DNA of 64,000 nt, taken from contig JAGBAO010000019.1 in NCBI GenBank assembly GCA_017938925.1, positions 1 to 64,000 of the forward strand, given 5' to 3'. Origin of the DNA: Bacteroidales bacterium (lineage in GTDB: Bacteria > Bacteroidota > Bacteroidia > Bacteroidales > UBA932). The position numbers and the translations under genes were made by a program. Shown here piece after piece: positions 35,376 through 42,234 of this stretch. Below the pieces are notes generated by a model. It had not been told where the DNA came from. It saw only the letters and a list, made by a program, of their open reading frames with translations, and did not search any database. How positions within the stretch are numbered: position 1 is the first letter of the stretch; the number at the start of each line of letters is the position of its first letter.

Positions 35376-36656
35376 CTATGCTACCTTTTCGTTAGGGTCT
35401 GCAGGCTGCTTGAACATGAAGATGAACAAAACTGCAACCACAAGGGCATAGCCTGCAAAAATATACCAAGGCGTGCTCCAGTCTGGAGTTGCTGCATTGT
35501 ACACGAAGTGATTCATTACGGCACCGGCAGCAAGAGTTCCCACTGTGGCTCCGATTCCGTTGGTCATGAGCATGAACAGTCCCTGAGCGCTGTTCTGGAT
35601 CTTCTCGCTTGTGCGCATGTTGGTGTAGAGGGCACCAGAAATGTTGAAGAAGTCAAATGCTACTCCATAGACTATCATCGAGAGAATGAGCATCCAGAGT
35701 CCGGAACCTGTGTTTCCTGCACCGAAAAGACCGAAGCGGAGAACCCATGCGAACATGGCGATGAGCATCACCTTCTTGATGCCGAACATTCTCATGGCAA
35801 AAGGAATCAGCAGGATTCCGAGGGTCTCGGCTATCTGTGAGATTGAGTAGAGGGCGACCGGATTCTTTGCACCCCATGTGTCTGCGAACTCAGCAGTGTT
35901 TGCGAAGTGCTCTATGAAAGGAGTCGCGTAGCTGTTGGTGATCTGGAGAGCCATTCCAAGGAGCATGGAGAATATGAAGAATGTCGCCATGTTCCTGTTC
36001 CTGAAGAGCTTGAATGCATCAAGGCCGAATCTCTGTGCGAGAGTCTGCTGCTCGCCGCCGCCCTGCTTGCAAGGACAGTTCGGAAGGGTGAAACAGTAGA
36101 TGAGCATGATAAGACCGAGGATTCCTGATACATAGAACTGGTCATATGTCTTCTGGAAAGAGACTCCGTCTCCGTTGACCATGAAGTTGACAAACCACAT
36201 GCTCGCAATGAAGCCCACTGTGCCGAATACTCTGATAGGCGGGAAGTCCTTGACTGTGTCGTATCCGTTGTCAGCAAGGATCTTGAAGGCTACGGAGTTC
36301 GACAGTGCGATTGTAGGCATGTAGAACGCAACGCTGACCGAGTACAGGCTGAAGAGTATGCCGAACTCAGGGGCTGCTGTATTCATGCAGTATGCAGCTG
36401 CACCTGTCATTGCTGCACCTGCGATGCCGTGGCAATAGCCGAGAAGTTTCTGTGCAGGAATCCATTTGTCGGCCACGATGCCCATCAGTGCAGGCATGAA
36501 CATGGACACGATACCCTGCATCGCGTAGAAGATGCTGATTCTGGAGCCTAAACCTACAGAACCGAGGTACTGTCCCATGGATGTGAGGTATGCACCCCAG
36601 ACAGCCCACTGGACGAAATTCATGACTATGAGTCTTAGTCTGATTGATTTGTTCAT
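35376..36656 (-). CDS. MFS nucleoside transporter (NupG/XapB-like)
   Basis: The 426-residue protein has about twelve hydrophobic segments and resembles the nucleoside:H+ symporter family (NupG, XapB, YegT). It begins 'MNKSIRLRLIVMNFVQWAVWGAYLTSMGQYL' and has 'GIVADKWIPAQKLLG' after segment 2. It would import nucleosides, which would feed the nucleoside kinases elsewhere in the window. The ATG at 36656 is preferred to the one at 36683 as the first residues then match the family. A minus-strand TATCTTTG box (36799-36806) upstream could be its promoter. Confidence 0.87.
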   Translation of the reverse strand: MNKSIRLRLIVMNFVQWAVWGAYLTSMGQYLGSVGLGSRISIFYAMQGIVSMFMPALMGIVADKWIPAQKLLGYCHGIAGAAMTGAAAYCMNTAAPEFGILFSLYSVSVAFYMPTIALSNSVAFKILADNGYDTVKDFPPIRVFGTVGFIASMWFVNFMVNGDGVSFQKTYDQFYVSGILGLIMLIYCFTLPNCPCKQGGGEQQTLAQRFGLDAFKLFRNRNMATFFIFSMLLGMALQITNSYATPFIEHFANTAEFADTWGAKNPVALYSISQIAETLGILLIPFAMRMFGIKKVMLIAMFAWVLRFGLFGAGNTGSGLWMLILSMIVYGVAFDFFNISGALYTNMRTSEKIQNSAQGLFMLMTNGIGATVGTLAAGAVMNHFVYNAATPDWSTPWYIFAGYALVVAVLFIFMFKQPADPNEKVA

Positions 36657-36696
36657 TGTTTTATCGGTTTTAATGTTGTTCATTTCGTCGTTTGAA

Positions 36697-36724
36697 AGAT
36701 CCTTCGCTATCGCTCAGGATGACA
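36697..36724 (-). repeat. Dispersed GTCATCCTGAGCGATAGCGAAGGATCT repeat
   Basis: Minus-strand copy (TGTCATCCTGAGCGATAGCG then AAGGATCT) in the divergent transporter/tgt spacer. It is inverted with respect to the copy at 36755-36784, so the pair could form a long cruciform. Confidence 0.75.
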
Positions 36725-36754
36725 CCTATGTAATTTCTCATGATGACATATTCT

Positions 36755-36784
36755 TGTCATGCTGAACGAAGTGAAGCATCTTTT
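36755..36784 (+). repeat. Dispersed GTCATGCTGAACGAAGTGAAGCATCT repeat
   Basis: TGTCATGCTGAACGAAGTGA followed by AGCATCTTTT, in plus orientation, faces the inverted copy 30 nt to the left. Confidence 0.7.
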
Positions 36785-36798
36785 CCCAATGTAGCAGA

Positions 36799-36836
36799 CA
36801 AAGATAGCAGTTTTTGATTAAAAGTTAGTATCTTTG
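36799..36836. promoter_or_regulatory. Divergent -7 boxes of the nucleoside transporter and tgt
   Basis: A minus-strand TATCTTTG lies at 36799-36806 and a plus-strand TATCTTTG at 36829-36836. Both match TAnnTTTG perfectly and face away from each other. No good TTTG is seen at either -33 position. Confidence 0.55.
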
Positions 36837-36854
36837 AAGGTTAATTGACACCGA

Positions 36855-37985
36855 ATGAAATTTGTAAGGACACATAACGACCCGAACAGTGCCGCACGCT
36901 GCGGTATCATAACCACTGACCATGGTCAGATAGAGACTCCTATCTTCATGCCGGTAGGTACAGTGGGATCTGTCAAGGGCATATATCACAGGGACCTCAA
37001 GGAAGACATAAAGGCTGAGATCATCCTCGGCAACACATATCATCTCTATCTCCGTCCAGGTCTGGATGTCCTGAAGGCTGCCGGAGGACTGCATAAGTTC
37101 GAGTCATGGGACAGGCCCATCCTGACGGACAGCGGCGGATTCCAGGTCTTCTCCCTCAGCCCGATCAGAAAACTGACTGAAGACGGATGCATATTCCGCT
37201 CGCATATAGATGGTTCCAAACATATATTCACTCCTGAAAATAACATGGACACCCAGCGCATCATCGGTGCCGACATCGTGATGGCTCTTGATGAGTGCTG
37301 TCCGGGTGACGCCACATATGATTATGCAAGGAAATCTCTCAATCTCACCCAAAGGTGGCTGGAGAGATGTGTGAAGCATTTTGACGAGACTCAGCCGCTT
37401 TACGGCTATTCTCAGGCGCTCTTCCCTATAATCCAGGGATGTGTGTATCCTGATCTGAGACGCGCAGCTGTGGACCATGCTGCGGCGCTTGACCGCGAGG
37501 GATATGCCATAGGAGGACTCGCAGTGGGTGAGCCGACAGAGAAAATGTATGAGATGCTGGAAGTGACATGCCCTCTTCTCCCGCAGGACAAGCCGAGATA
37601 CCTTATGGGAGTGGGAACACCTGCAAACATCCTCGAAGGCATTGCACGCGGAGTGGATATGTTCGACTGCGTCATGCCGACAAGAAACGGACGAAACGGC
37701 ATGCTCTTCACATGGGACGGCATAATCAACATGAAGAACAGAAAGTGGGCAGACGATTTCTCTCCGCTTGATCCGAAGGGGACGTCGTTTGTCGACCACA
37801 CATATACAAAGGCATATCTGCGCCATCTCTTTGTGGCGGGAGAAATCTTTGCAGGACAGATCGCCAGCGAGCATAACCTCGCCTTCTACCTCGATCTTGT
37901 CCGTGAAGCCCGCAAGCACATCAAGGCAGGTGACTTCAAGGCATGGAAGGATGAGACCGTCCGCAGAATAACCACAAGACTTTAG
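36855..37985 (+). CDS. tgt: tRNA-guanine transglycosylase (Tgt)
   Basis: The 376-residue enzyme exchanges guanine 34 of GUN-anticodon tRNAs for preQ1 in queuosine synthesis. Conserved catalytic parts are visible: 'LTDSGGFQVFSL' with the general base Asp, 'ADIVMALDECCPGD' and 'IGGLAVGEP' for base binding, and 'FDCVMPTRNGRNG' with the nucleophilic Asp. The usual zinc site C-x-C-x2-C of bacterial Tgt is absent: the segment is DPKGTSFVD with G309, S311 and D314 at those positions, though the downstream His remains (SEHNLAFY). I recall related replacements in other Bacteroidota but could not check. The permease gene follows after 5 nt. Confidence 0.95.
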   Translation: MKFVRTHNDPNSAARCGIITTDHGQIETPIFMPVGTVGSVKGIYHRDLKEDIKAEIILGNTYHLYLRPGLDVLKAAGGLHKFESWDRPILTDSGGFQVFSLSPIRKLTEDGCIFRSHIDGSKHIFTPENNMDTQRIIGADIVMALDECCPGDATYDYARKSLNLTQRWLERCVKHFDETQPLYGYSQALFPIIQGCVYPDLRRAAVDHAAALDREGYAIGGLAVGEPTEKMYEMLEVTCPLLPQDKPRYLMGVGTPANILEGIARGVDMFDCVMPTRNGRNGMLFTWDGIINMKNRKWADDFSPLDPKGTSFVDHTYTKAYLRHLFVAGEIFAGQIASEHNLAFYLDLVREARKHIKAGDFKAWKDETVRRITTRL

Positions 37986-37990
37986 AGTAA

Positions 37991-39091
37991 ATGGAGTTCG
38001 ACCTCAGACCAAGGAAGCTTGACATATATATAGTCAGGAAATTCATAAGCACCTTCTTTGTGGCGCTGCTTCTTATCATCGGCATCGTCATCATCTTCGA
38101 CATCAGCGAGAGGATCGATGACTTTGTGGAGAAGGAAGCACCGCTCAAGGCCATAATCTTCGACTATTACGTCAACTTCATACCGTACTTCATGAACATG
38201 TTCAGTCCTCTGTTCGTGTTCATCACGGTAATCTTCTTCACATCCAAGATGGCTGCGGATTCAGAGATAGTGGCAATCCTTTCCTGCGGAATAAGTTTCC
38301 ACAGGATGATGGTTCCTTATATTTTCTCTGCCACACTGATTGCGATACTGTCACTGTGTCTCAACCTTTTTGTCATTCCGGATGCGAACAAGACAAGACT
38401 GAGTTTTGAGGAACAGTATTTCAAGAACAGCAAGGCCAAGAGTGTCGGCAGGAATGTGCATTATCAGATTGCACCCGGAGAGTTTGTCTATGCGGAATCC
38501 TTCAGTTCATGGAACAATACAGCCTATCGCTTCACTCTGGAGAAGATCGAGGACCACAAGCTCGTGTCCAAGATATCTGCTGAGACAGCAGTCTATGACA
38601 CGGCAAAGTGCAGCTGGAGGCTCAAGAAATATTTCATCAGAGAATATAACGACGATCTTACTGACAACATCCGCAGCGGACGTCAGATAGATACGGTTCT
38701 CTCACTGTCTTCCAAGGACTTCTATCTTACGGAGAATACTGTGGAGACCCTGACATACAGCGAGCTGAATGAACTGATCGATACCCAGAAACTAAGGGGT
38801 GATGCAAACGTGAAGTTCGCCCTGATAGAGAAGAACACCCGTTTCGCTCTTCCATTCTCGGCATTCATCCTTACCATCATGGGTGTTGCGCTCTCTTCCA
38901 AGAAGAGAAGGGGAGGAATCGGCTGGAATATCGGTATTGGCATAGGTCTGGCATTTACCTACATCCTTTTCCTCAGATTCAGCCAGATGTTCGTTTACAC
39001 CGACACGCTTCCGCCGTCGATAGCCCTGTGGCTGCCGAACATGGTCTTTGCTCTCATTGCAGGCTTCCTGTATAAGATCGCACCGAAATAA
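37991..39091 (+). CDS. LptF/LptG (YjgP/YjgQ) family lipopolysaccharide export permease
   Basis: The 366-residue inner membrane protein has the family's order: three N-terminal transmembrane segments ('KFISTFFVALLLIIGIVIIFDISERIDDF...'), a periplasmic beta-jellyroll domain (about residues 130-265), and three C-terminal segments ('FALPFSAFILTIMGVALSSKK...'). LptF and LptG pair with LptB2 to extract LPS from the inner membrane. A second family member, fused to Fmt, lies at 42227-44689, so this one is probably its LptG-type partner. Downstream of tgt by 5 nt. Confidence 0.9.
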   Translation: MEFDLRPRKLDIYIVRKFISTFFVALLLIIGIVIIFDISERIDDFVEKEAPLKAIIFDYYVNFIPYFMNMFSPLFVFITVIFFTSKMAADSEIVAILSCGISFHRMMVPYIFSATLIAILSLCLNLFVIPDANKTRLSFEEQYFKNSKAKSVGRNVHYQIAPGEFVYAESFSSWNNTAYRFTLEKIEDHKLVSKISAETAVYDTAKCSWRLKKYFIREYNDDLTDNIRSGRQIDTVLSLSSKDFYLTENTVETLTYSELNELIDTQKLRGDANVKFALIEKNTRFALPFSAFILTIMGVALSSKKRRGGIGWNIGIGIGLAFTYILFLRFSQMFVYTDTLPPSIALWLPNMVFALIAGFLYKIAPK

Positions 39092-39113
39092 TCCGGGAGC
39101 ATCCCATTAAATA

Positions 39114-39162
39114 AATCAAGTCTCACATCGGTCGTTGATTCTGACGGATGTGAGACTTGATT
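39114..39162. terminator. Bidirectional terminator between the LptF/G gene and ilvE
   Basis: AATCAAGTCTCACATC (39114-39129) is perfectly complementary to GATGTGAGACTTGATT (39147-39162), with a 17-nt loop. The two genes converge on it. Confidence 0.8.
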
Positions 39163-39178
39163 CATATTGCAGTATGCC

Positions 39179-40213
39179 TTAGTCTATGTATTCGATCCAA
39201 CCGAATGTGTCCTCGATCTCTCCCTTCTGGAGGCCTGTGATGAAGTTGTACAGTTCGAGGGATTTAGGCCCGCACTTGCCGTCACCATAGAGATAGACGG
39301 TCTCTTCGTCAGATTCAAGGAACGGCTTGTCCACAAGCTTGTGTACCGGTGTGATCACCACTGCGGTGCCGCACTCTCCGACCTCGTCGAATGTGCTGAG
39401 CTCTTCCACAGGGACAGGTCTTCTCTCCACCTCCATTCCAAGATGCGCCGCTACGGTTTCAAGCGACATGTTGGTGATGGACGGAAGGATGGAGTCCGAC
39501 TTAGGGGTGATGTATGTGTTGCCCTTGATAGCAAAGAAGTTTGAAGAGTTGAACTCATCGATATGAGTCTTTGTTGCAGGGTCAAGGTAGAGGACCGCCT
39601 TGTATCCGAGCTCGTGGGCCACATTCAGGGAGTAGAGCGAGCATGCATAGTTGCCGCCTACCTTGAATGAACCGGAACCGTTAGGGGCGGCTCTGTCGTA
39701 GTTTCTTGCAATGACCACGTCAACAGCATCAAGCGCTCCACCTACGTATGCACCTACAGGTGAGCACAGGAGCATGAATGTGCTTTCCTTTGAAGACTGC
39801 ACTCCAAGCTGAGGATTTGTTCCGATGAGTGTAGGACGAAGGTAAAGTGATGCACCCGTTGCCTCGTATGGAGGAAGGAAATCTATGTTTTCCATTACGG
39901 CCCTCTTGCACAAGTCAACGAACATCTCCACTGAAGGAGCCTCGATTCCAAGGAACTTTGCCGACCTCTGGAGACGCTTTGCATTCTCCTCCGGCCTGAA
40001 CAGCCTGATTCTGCCGTCCTTGCCTCTGAATGCCTTGAGACCCTCAAAGCACTCGATTGCATAGTGGAATGCACCGCAGTAAGTACTTACCTTGATGTAG
40101 TCGTCAGTGTGGCTTTCTACAGGTGACCATTCGCCGTTACGGAATGTTGTCGTGAGGATTGTGTTCGTCTTGGTGTAGGAAAATGTAAGTTTGCTCCAGT
40201 CGATGTTAGCCAT
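39179..40213 (-). CDS. ilvE: Branched-chain amino acid aminotransferase
   Basis: The 344-residue class IV PLP aminotransferase performs the last step of isoleucine, leucine and valine synthesis. It begins 'MANIDWSKLTFSYTKTNTILTTTFRNGEW' and has 'GSFKVGGNYACSL' with the PLP-binding lysine. The C-terminal part has 'YLDPATKTHIDEFNSSNFFAIKGN...ITNMSLETVAAHLG', characteristic of the type II branched-chain enzymes. It sits 7 nt downstream of ilvA in the same operon, so the two genes supply isoleucine from threonine and transaminate the keto acid. Confidence 0.95.
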   Translation of the reverse strand: MANIDWSKLTFSYTKTNTILTTTFRNGEWSPVESHTDDYIKVSTYCGAFHYAIECFEGLKAFRGKDGRIRLFRPEENAKRLQRSAKFLGIEAPSVEMFVDLCKRAVMENIDFLPPYEATGASLYLRPTLIGTNPQLGVQSSKESTFMLLCSPVGAYVGGALDAVDVVIARNYDRAAPNGSGSFKVGGNYACSLYSLNVAHELGYKAVLYLDPATKTHIDEFNSSNFFAIKGNTYITPKSDSILPSITNMSLETVAAHLGMEVERRPVPVEELSTFDEVGECGTAVVITPVHKLVDKPFLESDEETVYLYGDGKCGPKSLELYNFITGLQKGEIEDTFGWIEYID

Positions 40214-40220
40214 GATGTTA

Positions 40221-41480
40221 TCAGATTAGTATTTCAAAAAGTTGGTTGTTTTCATTGATGTATTCGTATGCGAATCCGTTGTCATCCATCCTGCGCAGGA
40301 ACGGCTCGAAGTCTTCTTTGGATGCAAGTTCGATACCGATGAGTGCAGGACCGAAGTTCTTGTTGGTCTTCTTGATGTACTGGATGTGCACCAGGTCGGC
40401 AGACGATCCGATCACATTCTGGATGAATGAGAGGATCGCTCCGGATTTCTGAGGGAAGTTCACGATGAAGTAGTGCTTGAGTCCTTCATAGAGCAGTGAC
40501 TTCTCGCGGATCTCTTCCATGCGTGTGATGTCGTTGTTGCTTCCGCTGACGATGCATGCAACTCTCTTGCCCTTGATCTTGTCCTTGTAGAACTTGAGTG
40601 CAGCTACTGCAAGTGCTCCGGCCGGCTCCACCACGATAGCGCTCTTGTTGTACATATGGATGATGGTCGTGCAGACAGCTCCCTCCGGAACTATCACGAT
40701 GTCGTCAAGAACCTGCTTGCAGACCTCATAAGTCAGAGCACCAGCCTTCTTTACGGCAGCTCCGTCCACAAACTTGTCGATTTCGTCCAGCTCCACAACC
40801 TCTCCATGTTCGATGGCTGTCTTCATGCAAGGTGCTCCGCCGGGCTCCACACCGATTATCTTAGTCGATGGAGACATCTGCTTGATATAGGCTCCAAGTC
40901 CGGATGCCAGCCCGCCTCCTCCGATAGGAACGAATATGTAGTCGAGGGGCTCATACGACTGCTGCATGATCTCCAGACCGATGGTTCCCTGGCCTTCCAT
41001 GACCTTAGGGTCGTCGAACGGCGGGATGAAGGTCTTGTCGTTTGCCTTTGCGTATTCGATTGCGGCTGCATTGGCTGCGTCAAAGGTATCTCCGGTAAGA
41101 ACGATCTCTATGTACTCCCTTCCGAACATCCTGACCTGCTCGATCTTCTGCTTCGGAGTGGTCACAGGCATGAAGATGGATCCCATGATCCTGAGCTTGC
41201 TGCATGAGAAAGCGACGCCCTGGGCGTGGTTTCCTGCGCTGGCGCATACGATTCCGTTCTTCATGTTTTCAGGGGAAATCGAACGTATCTTGTTATATGC
41301 ACCACGTATCTTGTATGATCTGACCATCTGAAGGTCTTCTCTTTTCAGGTAGACTTCAGCGTCATATATATCCGAAAGATTCGGGTTCTTCTGGAACGGT
41401 GTAGGGGTGAGGATCTCCTCAAGCACGCCGGAAGCCTTTTCTATGGCTTCAACAGTAGGGAAGTACTTTGTGTGTTCCAT
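40221..41480 (-). CDS. ilvA: Threonine dehydratase with regulatory C-terminal domain
   Basis: The 419-residue PLP enzyme deaminates threonine to 2-oxobutyrate, the entry to isoleucine synthesis. The PLP lysine is in SYKIRGA (about residue 57) and the phosphate-binding glycine loop is in 'IGGGGLASGLGAY'. A C-terminal ACT-like domain (about 325-419: 'YFIVNFPQKSGAILSFIQNVIG...FEPFLRRMDDNGFAYEYINEN') fits feedback control by branched-chain amino acids. It is the shorter single-ACT type. A minus-strand TATTTTTG at 41519-41526 may be its promoter. Co-transcribed with ilvE. Confidence 0.95.
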   Translation of the reverse strand: MEHTKYFPTVEAIEKASGVLEEILTPTPFQKNPNLSDIYDAEVYLKREDLQMVRSYKIRGAYNKIRSISPENMKNGIVCASAGNHAQGVAFSCSKLRIMGSIFMPVTTPKQKIEQVRMFGREYIEIVLTGDTFDAANAAAIEYAKANDKTFIPPFDDPKVMEGQGTIGLEIMQQSYEPLDYIFVPIGGGGLASGLGAYIKQMSPSTKIIGVEPGGAPCMKTAIEHGEVVELDEIDKFVDGAAVKKAGALTYEVCKQVLDDIVIVPEGAVCTTIIHMYNKSAIVVEPAGALAVAALKFYKDKIKGKRVACIVSGSNNDITRMEEIREKSLLYEGLKHYFIVNFPQKSGAILSFIQNVIGSSADLVHIQYIKKTNKNFGPALIGIELASKEDFEPFLRRMDDNGFAYEYINENNQLFEILI

Positions 41481-41518
41481 TGATGTGAACGATTAAAACG
41501 TATTCTTTATACAAAAGT

Positions 41519-41526
41519 CAAAAATA
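41519..41526 (-). promoter_or_regulatory. Possible -7 box of ilvAE
   Basis: The minus strand reads TATTTTTG, a match to TAnnTTTG, 38 nt upstream of the ilvA ATG. No clear -33 TTTG is seen. Confidence 0.4.
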
Positions 41527-41574
41527 TAACTAAAATCGCGTAATTCCTAATAAATTTTCTTCTTTTCCGAGAAT

Positions 41575-42234
41575 TCAGTCCAATATTATCAGAGCAAGCG
41601 ACCTGTGGCTGAACTCCAGACGGACATTGTCCTGCACAGCCTTGTTGAGCGTGGCTTTCCACCAGTTGTCGAAGATGACCTCGTCTGTCGGATATTCAAG
41701 TCCGGCTGATCTGATACGCAGGCTGTTGTCCGGAGAAAATATGGAAACACTTCGTCCGATTCCGCAATCGAATTCGGTGGTATCATTGACAGCGAATGCC
41801 GTCCCGTTGTCCGTAACGGCCTCTATCATGGTACCTGAAAGGTCGAACATCCGGGTGTACTCCATCAGAAGGGACAGATTGCCTATCGTGTGGTCGGCCC
41901 TGCCTCCTGTGGACCCCATTATATATATATGGTCAATATCCGGAATATTTCCGATGGCCCATCTCACCGCCTTGGTCTGGTCGTTGTGCTCCTGCTCGGA
42001 TTCCTTTATTATTATGTCTGAATATTTCTTCTGCCAGGATTGAGGAAGGGTGTCCATATCTCCGATCACGAGATCGGGAAGCCTCTCCTTGCCAAAGATG
42101 GTCCTGCTGTTTTTCAGGAACTTTCTGAGTGCTCCGTCGCAGCAGATGATGAAGTCTGCCGTGCGGATAAGGTAGCGTGGATATTCGCTCTTCGGGAACT
42201 GTCCGTCGCAGATTATGACCACCGTCTTATGCAT
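41575..42234 (-). CDS. Thiamine pyrophosphokinase
   Basis: The 219-residue protein transfers pyrophosphate from ATP to thiamine to make thiamine diphosphate, the cofactor of 2-oxoacid enzymes. It has the family motifs 'CDGALRKFLKN', 'VIGDMDTLPQSW' (Asp-rich metal site), 'HNDQTKAVRWA' and 'GSTGGRADHTIGNLSLL'. A C-terminal thiamine-binding beta domain follows. It overlaps the LptF-Fmt gene by 8 nt and is the last gene of that operon. Confidence 0.92.
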   Translation of the reverse strand: MHKTVVIICDGQFPKSEYPRYLIRTADFIICCDGALRKFLKNSRTIFGKERLPDLVIGDMDTLPQSWQKKYSDIIIKESEQEHNDQTKAVRWAIGNIPDIDHIYIMGSTGGRADHTIGNLSLLMEYTRMFDLSGTMIEAVTDNGTAFAVNDTTEFDCGIGRSVSIFSPDNSLRIRSAGLEYPTDEVIFDNWWKATLNKAVQDNVRLEFSHRSLALIILD

